From positions 11,455 to 67,002 of the forward strand of contig CAMPET010000339.1 of NCBI GenBank assembly GCA_946803715.1: a stretch of 55,548 nt of DNA, given 5' to 3'. Below, piece after piece: positions 47,028-55,548 of the stretch. Source of the stretch: Beroe ovata. Taxonomy: Eukaryota; Ctenophora; Nuda; Beroida; Beroidae. Below the pieces are notes generated by a model. That model saw only the letters and a list, made by a program, of their open reading frames with translations. It searched no databases and had not been told where the DNA came from. Both the position numbers and the translations under genes were made by a program. Position 1 is the stretch's first letter. Every line of letters starts with the position of its first letter.

Positions 47028-49657
47028 TGTATACCTTCTGTTATACCTTCTGTGTACCTTCTGTTTATACAACTAGGTAAGCTTATCACTATGGCGTAAA
47101 TTGAGCATAGACCGAACCAATATTATCATACCATTGTTATGAAATCTAGTACCTAGAACCTAACCTACTTTAAAGATGCACAGTGCCATAAACGGGGGGA
47201 AACGGCGTAAGCTGCTATTTACCCTACATTCTTCGTGTGCTATAAGACAAGTTGTCGATTTTCTACCCACATTACTGAAAATATGTTGAATCGGTGGCAC
47301 GCTTAAACGATAATGCAGCCATAACCCGATAGAAACCCAAACTAAGAGGTGTAGTAACTGATTTCGGTTGCTTAAAGTAGTCTTGACGAATGTCTAAACA
47401 GCGTATGATTTCCCTCAGAGTCAAAGGAAAGAAAGACTACTACGCTATATTGGGGTGTGAAAAGGGCGCAACCGAGGCGCAGCTGAAGAAGGCGTACCGA
47501 AAACTGGCGCTCGCCCTACACCCGGACAAAAACTCAGCTGATGGCGCCAATGAGGCGTTCAAAGCAGTGGGAAACGCGTACGCTGTTCTGTCAAATGAGG
47601 AAAAGAGGGCGAGGTTAGTTTGGGCGGGGGTTACGAGGATGTTTCCTGTTGGGGTTCTGATGTTTAGGAATGAGACAAACCTGAGTTTTTCTGTGTGTGT
47701 GGTGACTGCTCTTTCCTTTTCGTTACCAGTACCGCGTTTACCATGTTTGTTTACTATCGTTACCATGGTCTCCTTCCACTTACCATTTTCACTGCTACCA
47801 AGGTAACCATTTTCACCGTTACCAAGGTACGACAAGTACGGATTCGACGATGACGATGGTCCGACAGTCCGTCACCGCCACGGTCACGGCGGTCACAGGC
47901 GGTACTATACCGATGACGGTAAGGGGAATAAACATTCATTCGTGTGGGGGAATGACTAATTTGACAAGCTGCAATACCTGTCATTTAGATTATTTTCTCT
48001 AGTGCATTCTACATCCCAAGTCTGTAACATTTTCTTTAAACTGATCTCAACTTTCCTTGGCTTCCTCCCTTACCACATATGATCCATGATATAATGAAAT
48101 GACTCTATTCACCTCCCTATGAACCAATCACCAACCACTTGTCCCCCAGACATCACGCCTGAAGATTTGTTCAACATGTTTTTCGGAGGTATGCAGCCGA
48201 CGCACAGGCGCCACGAACACAGACAGTTCTACTCCACCTACTCAACCCAGCAGCAAAACACTGCTCAGGTAGGAAGGGGGCTTTTACCATGGGATGCTTT
48301 TAAATTTTCAATGTCCTAAAACTGTTGTAGGACTGTACAAACATGATCATATGGGNTTTCAAGGTGTTTGAGAGTGACAGTGCCACCTTCTCCGATCCTG
48401 ACAAGTTCATCATCTAGACAAGATGAGGGAATCGTGAAGAAAATAGGCTTCGATTCAGCTGATATTTGGGATAGTTAATCTTATTGAAGTACCGAATCCG
48501 TGTCAATTTTAGCTTCAACTAAGAGTCATCATCTAGAATCCTTGCACATAGAGCTCACAGACTAAGCAATGGTGCCAGGAATTAATTGCTCTACAGCAAA
48601 CCCCTTCCCTTAGATGAAAATTAATCTAAATTACCAAACAAAAACAAAATACATCTTGGGAAAAGTTGAACTCGAGAATGCTATTTGTAATCTTATCATT
48701 ACCAACATTTGGTCCTATCGGAAGGAATGAACAATAGTTGGAATGTGTTTTTGGTTGCAAATCGAACAAAAATCCTTGCCGAAACCCGGGATCGAACCAG
48801 GGACTTTTAGATCTTCAGTCTAACGCTCTCCCAACTGAGCTATTTCGGCCATATGTAAAATGGTTTTCTGAAAACAGCACACAATTTTGTGGTGCGCGGT
48901 GGATTACAAAAGTAGGTTCCATCCCAAAGTAGCCACGTATATCGTTTGTCTTTCCCGTGGGAAATCGGTTATTTCCTATCTTTCCAGCCTCTGACATTGA
49001 CTTTGAACTGCCCCATTTCCCTATGGAGAAAGTTCCATGAATTTTTTCTTGCAAGTTGTAGTAGCTCAGAATTGCTCAACGTTCATTCAACCTATGCTAT
49101 TCAAAACCCAATCTTTTTGGTCTGACTGCATTTTCAGTACCCGAATATTGAATGTTCACGCCCGAAAATGAAATTAACGCATTTTTGTCGTCGACATGTA
49201 TTCGAAAAAGCCAAAAGCTGTTGTTTAATTTTGGAAAATTTGTCACTCATATTTACCGTACGTAGCGCGCGATGCTTTTACCGTTACGCCAAAACCTCAC
49301 AAAATCACATTTAGCGCACGCGCATTTTTGTGTAGGAATTACTGGATTTCACTTCAATACGTTAGTTATTGTTTAAGTGATGACGTAGAATCTTTGCATT
49401 GAGTAATTTTGGAAACGTTTAGCTAAAACTTCCCCAGATAGAAAAGGCCTAACCTTCGTTAAGTGCATATGAAAATCCATCAGATTTGGATGCTTTCATT
49501 CAATCATTTAATTATTTTTTCAGAGGAGCAGCTGATGTATCAGTACCGTGTATCTGGAAATCAGCGGTACAAAGACTACGCCGACTCCATGGACTTACAG
49601 CCGTGTACGGACTTTAACAATTTCAAACTCCCCCAATACATCAACTCGAAACCATAG
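45891..49657 (+). CDS. DNAJB12: DNAJB12/DNAJB14-like ER membrane J-protein, middle missing
   Basis: Exons: 45891-46017, 46171-46339, 47419-47613, 47827-47918, 48150-48268, then 49524-49657. The family is an ER-anchored Hsp40 whose cytosolic J domain recruits Hsc70 for ER-associated degradation. Visible parts: N-terminal helical segment [20 protein letters not shown], a Ser-rich linker, the J domain ([20 protein letters not shown], with HPDKN), a Gly/His-rich stretch, [13 protein letters not shown], and the C-terminal end of DUF1977 ([18 protein letters not shown]). The transmembrane helix and first part of DUF1977 are absent. Exon 48150-48268 ends in phase 0 while 49524 enters in phase 1, so at least one exon is missing. 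An N at 48356 lies in that gap. I take this as an assembly loss rather than a broken gene, but cannot prove it. Confidence 0.82.
46975..47030 (+). repeat. (TG)n microsatellite
   Basis: A TG run lies in the intron before the J-domain exon, flanked by degenerate TG. The minus-strand reading seen there is a repeat artefact. Confidence 0.9.
48777..48849 (-). tRNA. tRNA-Phe (anticodon GAA)
   Basis: The minus strand folds as a complete cloverleaf: acceptor GCCGAAA/TTTCGGC, D arm GCTC...GAGC, anticodon loop CTGAAGA (GAA) on a TTAGA/TCTAA stem, T arm CCTGG-TTCGATC-CCGGG, and discriminator A. It has no intron. It carries the B box GGTTCGATCC and a T5 terminator just downstream (48768-48772 on plus as AAAAA). 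It lies antisense in the gap between the last two DNAJB12 exons. Confidence 0.96.
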
Positions 49658-50207
49658 CGAAAGACGGGGTTTATTTTTGGTCGAGTGATTGTGGATTGAT
49701 AGTCATAGCAATCAGGTCGAAACATTTGTGAATACTTCCGGTTTCATTCCAAAGCCGAAATCAGTTAAATATTAAGCGATGATACATTGCCATAATTTGT
49801 ACATCTTGCTGCTTTAATCATGAGACGATCAGGGAGTTATTTTCTGTAATGATACCCTTTTCATGATGTTGTTGATTTATCATTTGAAAACTTGACTGTT
49901 TCTGTAATCTGAAATGTATAAAAAGTGCACTAGTTGTGTTTGTATTTATCCTTAGATGCAATTCTGCACCAATTTTCCTTTGAAACTGCATGCTCTGCTA
50001 ATGCAGTAATGCAAAGCTTCCATTGTCCTTTAAGTTTATCGATAGTGCAGTGTATAGATAGTTACATACTGTTACCAGGCCAGGCCATGTTGACACGGAC
50101 GCGGACGGTAGGACGCCGCGCAAAGCGTGGCCGTGGGAGTAGAGAGTATATAGGATAGCTTATGGACTGTGCACACGTTGCGCGCCCCTGTTCTAAGCTA
50201 CTCAGTG

Positions 50208-50321
50208 TTGTCAGATGTTACCTGACCTGTTTCTCGCGCGCGGCGCGCGCGCCTTCATCGAAGGCCGAAACAGGCCTTCGATGAAGGCGCGCGAGAAACA
50301 GGTCAGGTAACATCTGACAAA
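50208..50321. mobile_element. Foldback element, CpG-rich
   Basis: Left arm TTGTCAGATGTTACCTGACC, continuing TGTTTCTCGCGCGC and CCTTCATCGAAGGCC, pairs with the right arm ending GGTCAGGTAACATCTGACAA. The two arms differ mainly by about 11 extra GC-rich bases in the left one. The arms resemble those at 41255-41462. Flanks 50168-50205 and 50325-50395 are reverse-complement matches to 41710-41815, so the two loci carry members of one family in opposite orientation. Confidence 0.75.
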
Positions 50322-50566
50322 CTCAGTGAACTGAAAAGTCGTAGAGACGCGCAGCGCGCTCGGAGTATTTGGGTCACGCAGCGCGGGAACATTATGGACG
50401 CGTATATATATTTTGCGCATATGCGCAAAATATATTGCACCATAGCAAAATAGAGAATTTCATTTTGCGCGCGCGCAAAATTATGCAACACCAGGCAACA
50501 AAGCATGTACTAGAATAAGGTTGCTGATCCGCGCGCGCGAACAGGAATCGTCGACAGGGTTTATCA

Positions 50567-50663
50567 TTGTAGGATTTTACCCTACCGTCGGTGCGCGCGA
50601 TTTTCAATCCGCTTGCTGCCAGGGATAAAATCCCGCCAGCAAGGGTAGGGTGAAATCCTACAA
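50567..50663. mobile_element. 97-bp MITE with 20-bp TIRs and 9-bp target duplication
   Basis: Left end TTGTAGGATTTTACCCTACC and right end GGTAGGGTGAAATCCTACAA are inverted repeats matching at 19 of 20 positions. The insert is flanked by the perfect direct repeat GGTTTATCA (50558-50566 and 50664-50672). Removing it restores a CGACAGGG-TTTATCA-GCGATCGAC unit seen in the 41-42 kb repeats. A 9-bp duplication fits Mutator-like elements, but the superfamily is inference. Confidence 0.85.
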
Positions 50664-51121
50664 GGTTTATCAGCGATCGACAATGATCGTAGCAGCATGC
50701 AGATGGGTATTACTGTCCATCAAAAACATCTATAATTAATTTTCGTCGGAACTAAAATTAAAATATGGGGATGACCTCAGTCTAGTCATCCTAATTTAAC
50801 TTGTTATAATTATTTGCTAGTTTATAAACACATGCATATTTGCACAATAAGGTATTCCACCCCTGACCCCAAGACAATAAGACATTTTTCAAGACACGAT
50901 AACAGGACATTTTATGTCACCTTTGACGTTGTTTGTGAATTTTAAATTGTCTTCCACCTTCAATTGACTTCCACCTTCGAGGAAGTTCTCATCTCTTGAA
51001 GCTTGATACTTACATGAGGAAATATCAATGATTTGATAAGATATCTCACAAAATTAGGAGACATAATTGATTGACTTATTCATCCTAGAGTGGGATGACA
51101 ATGATTTTACACCACTGAGCA

Positions 51122-53100
51122 ATGGAAAATCAGGCTCTTTCTTCTGACCATGGCCATGAAGTGAAGAGCAAGATGCTGGTTGCAGGTTGGGGATACTTCT
51201 TTAGAATTTATCTGCAATCGAATAGCTTTATCTGGGGATCCTTAACTGGGATTGGATTAAATTTGTTAACCTTTTAATATATCACAACTTTGTCCTGTAT
51301 CAAAAAGTTTTGGAAATAATTCCCTAGATTTGGTGCTCAATTTTGACCATGATAAATATGTCCAGGCAAGTACAAGTTGATCAAAAAAATAGGGAGTGGG
51401 TCATTTGGTGAGATCTACACCGCACAGCATGTGCACTCTGGTGACCAGGTAATTCAGAGATACTTCTGAAGTACTTCCACTACATACTTCCAGCATATAA
51501 GAAAGTAAATGTTGAGAAATGATCACATGATGTACGAAATGACACTTGTAAAGACATGATACAAGTGTGAAGTGAAGATATTATACAAGTCATTATACAA
51601 AATATTAGGTATACAAGTCACAAGAGTTTCAGGATTGCTTTCCTCAATCCTTACACCAATACATTGGTATAAAAGGGGTGGAAAGATGGCGAAATGTGAA
51701 TTATATTACAGTGAAAACAATTTCTGACAGTTGTGTATGTTTTACATGTTATCTCAGGTTGCCATCAAAGTGGAGAGTGCTGGTGCTAAACATCTGCAAT
51801 TACACTATGAGTCCAAGATCTACAAGATACTACAAAATGGACCAGGTATAAGATATGAACAAAATAGATTCATGATAACTGTAATTCAATCTACACATTG
51901 CCCAGCACCAACACAATAGATTCAGCCAAAATCCTCAATCCAGATACCCTTATGTTATGATACAATATTCACTATTCATCCATCGGTTTTAGGTTAAGCC
52001 AAGGACCAGCTTCCTCAATCGCTGATCGCTTTTCTCAGTGTAAGAGGAGGGATAAATTTCACCTATGTGCAAACCAAATCTTATATGCAACAAAAAGCAT
52101 AACCTTGAATTCAACAAACGACTATAAGCTGCATAATTATGTATTCTTAACTTAATAACTTATCCTGAAACATTCATTCTGCACAGTGCACGCTTATAAT
52201 TTTCAGATCACAATTCTCCAGTCCACCTATAGCAATCAGACACCACACCCCATGACATCCCAAATGACACCACACATTCACGCACTCACACAATCTAACA
52301 TCTCAGGATTGCCCCACGCACACTATTTTGGTCAAGAGGGCGACTACAATTTCCTTGTGATGGATCTCTTGGGACCGAGTCTCGAAGACCTTTTCAACTT
52401 TTGTTCCCGTCGATTTTCCATCAAAACAGTCCTGATGCTTGCCGAACAAATGCTCACCCGAATAGAGTTCATTCATAGCCGTAACTTCATCCACAGAGAC
52501 ATCAAACCCGATAACTTTCTCATGGGGGTCGGGAGTTTATCTCAGAAATGCTACATAATCGACTTCGGTCTCGCCAAGAAATACCGGAGTTCGGTACGCC
52601 AGCATATACCGTACAAAGAGGGCAAGAATTTGACCGGAACCGCTCGATATGCGAGTATCAACGCTCATCAAGGAATTGAGCAAAGTCGTCGAGATGATTT
52701 GGAAAGTCTCGGCTATGTTCTGATGTACTTCAACATTTCCCAGCTACCATGGCAAGGGCTTCGAGCAGCGAATAAGAAACAGAAATACGAGCGAATTTGC
52801 GAGAAAAAGACGAGCACACCACCGGAAGTGTTGTGTAACGGTTACCCCGATGAATTCCGATCGTATATTTCGTATTGTCGGGGGTTGAAGTTCGACGATT
52901 CACCGGATTACAGCTATTTACGTCAACTTTTCAAGAAAGTTTTCACGCGATTTGATTACGTTAACGATGGAATGTTTGACTGGACCATGCTACAAAATCA
53001 GAAGGAGCAAAGTGGAGTAAAGGGTAAACCGGTGCCACCGCCAAGAGTGACTTCAGGATTTGAGAGGCAGCCAGAGATAACCTCTTACAATGCAGGTTAG
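51122..53100 (+). CDS. CSNK1A1: Casein kinase 1 alpha
   Basis: Exons: 51122-51185, 51366-51448, 51758-51845, 52307-53100; phases 1, 0 and 1 close, giving 342 aa, close to animal CK1-alpha. It is a cytosolic Ser/Thr kinase that acts, for example, in beta-catenin and Hedgehog signalling. Visible: glycine loop GSGSFG (31-36), ATP lysine VAIK (53), [20 protein letters not shown], catalytic HRDIKPDN (Asp 143), DFG (164-166) followed by [26 protein letters not shown], and the C-lobe ending DWTMLQNQ. The short N-terminus ends LVAGKYKL, where the family has VGGKYKL, which supports exon 1. The tail ends SYNAG at the TAG. The sequence there reads GCAG/GTTAG, so an alternative splice donor overlapping the stop is conceivable. 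Confidence 0.93.
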
Positions 53101-54000
53101 AACGCTTGATTCCCTTTCTTCATTTCCAGTAAGTTCTTGAGTTCATTTCGTTTCAAAACAAGAATGTTGTTTCGAATAGCTGCTAAATGGCGTCAGCAAG
53201 AACTGTTTTCCAATTTCTTCCTTATCTTAATTAAAAACTTCATTGCTATGTTATTCTCTGATCATCATTAGGGCAAAGATGTCTCGCCCAGTTTGCCATA
53301 CAAATTTATAGAAGCATAGAAATCGGTTAACCACTCCCTTTTCAGAAGCTTCTAACGGCGAAGTAGTGTAGCAAGACTTAGAACTTAGAGATGACTTCCA
53401 TTGATATTGCAAACTTTGATCAGATTCGTATAATTTGAAGAATTTTATGATGTTTTACAACTCATTTCATGGGAATTTTAATTTAAAACATGTACTATTT
53501 GTGATTTTAACTGCCAGCTTCAAAATTATAAGTTCAAATAATGCTGGAGCGTTTATCATTATTTTGAAGTTGAACTTACACAAAGTTGATTCAATGCCTT
53601 TCCCTTAATTCGAGCCACTATCCGTCTTTCATTACAATTTGCTCTTCCCCATTCGTGGAAAATTTGCCATTTTTGTGAGACGATCAAATATAAAGCTCCA
53701 CTCTAGTACGTATGCGTAAGGCGCGAGCAAAAATCTGTATATAGTTTTCCATCAAGCGCATTTACTGAGACAGAAATCGAACGGCGCGCAATGCGCGTAG
53801 CCTCGCATTCAGAAGACCCTTCGCGCGTCTGTTTGTGACATTTCAGACCAAATTTGTGACAAAATTTAAACGAGTTTATCATTTTCAAACATTCAAGACC
53901 CAGAATACCAACAAAAATCGCTAATTCTACAAACACACACTGTTATGCCATCAGAAGATCAAAGATGAAAGGCGAATCTAGAAATTTCATAATATTGGAG
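53101..54000. other. Convergent intergenic region
   Basis: The 3' flank of CK1 on plus and of the secreted-protein gene on minus. AT-rich, with a short CpG-rich piece near 53715-53830. No gene seen. Confidence 0.5.
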
Positions 54001-54947
54001 TCATTTCTCAGTTTCAGTCAAATTCCTGTCAATATCCAGCGTTTTCCCTGTTTCCTCGATTAATCGTTGTAAGAAGGCGTCTATCGTCCATCGTTCAGCT
54101 TTCCTTTCCAAATCCAGCCTGAAATGAACGGGCATCATCAATCCACCGATATTCTCTGAGTCTCTTCCGCCAATTCGAAATCACAAATTCGGATCATGTC
54201 AAGCACCACAAACAGTGCAAACAGAAACCCTGCAAATAGTGCAGTGTTTGCAGGGTTTCTCAGTTTTACTTACGTTGCTCTTCAAGTTCACGCTTTACCT
54301 TTTCTTCACTATTCAACTCCTGAAGGAAGAGATGCCATCAACCGAAATCTTCAGTCTTACATGTACAAGTACATCGTGACCCAATAGAGTAGAGCAACGT
54401 GTGCACAATTCTGTGCTCATGTGTCATGGGATCGGGACACAAAATGACAAATTGAGCCCAGTCCCAGATTCCAAACACTCACCATTTCCGCTAGTTCAAC
54501 AGCAGCTCGTTCTGCTCTAATCCTCACAGGACCTGCAAAATGGAGTGATTTTTAAACTTAAACAAGAAGATTGGACATTTTCATGAGGACATGATGACAG
54601 ATGTGTTTGGAATCACAAATTCACAAAATTGGAACGAAAAGCATACCCATTTCATTTTCAATCTCGTCTGAATCTTCACAACGGACCGCGAGGAACAAAA
54701 CAGCCGAAATCCTGCGGTAAAATGAATTATCGATTGTAAAGAAATCATTGTCAGGTAAGTGGCTTAGATTCACAGCCATGCCATTAGAATTACATAATTT
54801 CAAATCGTCTATATATAGATCTGTCAATTCTTTAGAATCGATAACTCTAAATCTAGATGATAATCTAAAAATAGATCTCCTTAAATTTGTAACTTTGGCA
54901 TTTCAAATTAAAACTTACACCAAACTGATAACCAGAAAAACCTTCAT
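54001..54947 (-). CDS. Small secreted orphan protein, one junction unresolved
   Basis: Minus-strand exons: 54947-54919, 54711-54647, 54532-54483, 54319-54274, then terminal exon 54118-54001. The first four chain in phase (2, 1, 0, 1 out) and give a signal peptide MKVFLVISLVISAVLFLAV, then CEDSDEIENEM, GPVRIRAERAAVELAEM and ELNSEEKVKRELEEQ. The last exon gives LDLERKAERWTIDAFLQRL followed by an acidic end with TETEK and a stop. It needs phase 2 input, but exon 4 leaves in phase 1, so a small exon between 54118 and 54274 is missing or one boundary is wrong. The mature part is highly charged and helical, likely coiled-coil or amphipathic, about 85-100 residues, with one Cys. No known family was recognised. 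Confidence 0.6.
54223..54260. repeat. Perfect 14-bp-arm hairpin
   Basis: AGAAACCCTGCAAA (54223-54236) and TTTGCAGGGTTTCT (54247-54260) pair perfectly around a 10-nt loop. It lies in the last intron of the minus-strand secreted gene, where a phase gap remains. It may be a short repeat relic. Confidence 0.8.
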
Positions 54948-55240
54948 GACTGCAGATGTATAAATGCGGACAAAAACTGTCACTCAAAAAAGTCGGTATA
55001 AATCTTCAGAATTGGACTCGTCGAACACTAGGAACGCCTTATATCAGTACCACATATAATTACACTATTGTCAATCTGAATAAACAGTTTCTATGAAGTA
55101 GCAATGGTATAATGAACTTGTTCATTAGTGATCATTATACACANGTTTCTACATTTATAGTATGCCTCTCGTTCTCACTGTTATACCGAACTAATAATTC
55201 CCCTGCTTCGTACGATAACCCATGTGAGCCTCATCAGGTC
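54948..55240. other. Promoter side of the secreted gene
   Basis: About 290 bp, AT-rich, with a single N at 55144. No exon seen. Confidence 0.4.
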
Positions 55241-55548
55241 ATGGGACACATAGGCAACACAGCCGTGAACCTTGTGCAAGATGTGATACAAGGAGCCATG
55301 GCAAAATGTACAGTGGACGATATCTTGTATCGGGTGACAGCAGCAAAACTGGTGGACGATACCTTGCTTCGAGCAACAGCAAAATACACAGTGGACAGTA
55401 TTCTCTACAAAGCAATCGCTGTCCGATTGGTAGAATGTGTTTTGTACAGAGCTACAGTATTTCAAAAAGTGGACGATGATTTGTGCAAAGCAACTGTATT
55501 TCAAAAAGTGGACGATGATTTGTGCAGAGCTACTGTATTTCAAAAAGT
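55241..55548 (+). CDS. Possible repeat protein running off the window (low confidence)
   Basis: From the ATG at 55241 the plus frame stays open to the window edge. It reads MGHIGNTAVNLVQDVIQGAM and then 13-residue units such as VDDTLLRATAKYT and VDDDLCKATVFQK. The unit is amphipathic, with conserved V-D-D-x-L and R/K-A-T positions. The minus strand is also open across the same array, with FLKYSSSAQIIVH-type units, so coding strand and reality are unproven. No family recognised. Confidence 0.3.
   Translation, partial: MGHIGNTAVNLVQDVIQGAMAKCTVDDILYRVTAAKLVDDTLLRATAKYTVDSILYKAIAVRLVECVLYRATVFQKVDDDLCKATVFQKVDDDLCRATVFQK
55274..55546 (+). repeat. Seven tandem 39-bp units
   Basis: Units start at 55274, 55313, 55352, 55391, 55430, 55469 and 55508, each exactly 39 nt. 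The last two are almost identical and the earlier ones increasingly diverged. The array continues beyond the window. The constant multiple-of-three length keeps a frame open on both strands. Confidence 0.85.

Larger units (their letters stand above)
49658..51121. other. 3'UTR, CpG-rich repeat block, CK1 upstream region
   Basis: No coding exon was seen. The first 400 bp are AT-rich probable 3'UTR. From about 50090 to 50700 lie a foldback element and a nested MITE. The remainder to 51121 is the promoter side of the CK1 gene, without a clear TATA box. Confidence 0.5.

Noticed and set aside
46770-47072. Thr/His-rich minus-strand frame
   Set aside because: Read from the (TG)n microsatellite in a DNAJB12 intron.
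48777-48849. tRNA-derived SINE
   Set aside because: The tRNA is intact with discriminator base and terminator and has no tail or second copy in the window, so it is read as a real gene.

Overview
This window looks like invertebrate animal genomic DNA. It has spliced protein genes (mostly GT-AG introns of about 60 bp to 1.8 kb), a canonical eukaryotic tRNA-Phe(GAA), and animal-type families: an adhesion GPCR with a GPS cleavage motif, tandem Ly6/uPAR domains, CK1-alpha, UBE4B and DNAJB12/B14. The phylum cannot be fixed from the sequence; an early-branching animal such as a sponge, cnidarian or placozoan is a guess. The assembly has six N sites (32086, 33625, 34942-34982, 37408, 48356, 55144), and several oddities lie beside them. 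Exons were assembled by eye from splice consensus, and reading phase was carried across every junction. Where the phases do not close, the entry says so.

Left part (1-18 kb). The last two coding exons of an unidentified plus-strand gene end at 917. An 11-exon, 689-residue orphan disordered protein (5386-11932) has a perfect RFX X-box 205 bp upstream of its ATG. A secreted neuropeptide-type precursor (14991-16178) carries seven xNFG units, each on its own phase-1 microexon of 36-45 nt. It converges on a minus-strand gene (16676-18006) for a three-domain Ly6/uPAR membrane protein.

Middle (18-40.5 kb). About 9 kb contains no gene I can support. A TATA box at 26861 then precedes an adhesion GPCR spread over about 13.5 kb (27047-40516). 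Its exons add up to 1,610 residues: signal peptide, Cys-rich ectodomain, furin-like site, GPS, seven-helix domain and cytoplasmic tail. The four exons for most of the helical bundle occur twice in tandem. Splice phase prevents the two copies from being joined in frame, and a single N marks the junction.

Right part (40.5-55.5 kb). Housekeeping genes lie close together: UBE4B/Ufd2 E4 ligase (two exons, one GC-AG intron), DNAJB12/B14-like co-chaperone (membrane exon missing next to an N, antisense tRNA-Phe inside) and CK1-alpha (four exons). CpG-rich foldback repeats occur at 41.1-42.1 kb and 50.1-50.7 kb; the second copy is interrupted by a 97-bp MITE with a 9-bp target duplication. A small secreted orphan protein is encoded on the minus strand (54001-54947). 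The window ends in a 39-bp tandem repeat that stays open on both strands.

The most novel item is the xNFG precursor. The likely products are very short amidated peptides (RVNF-, RANF- and RSNF-amide, or the forms without the Arg). I do not recognise the family.
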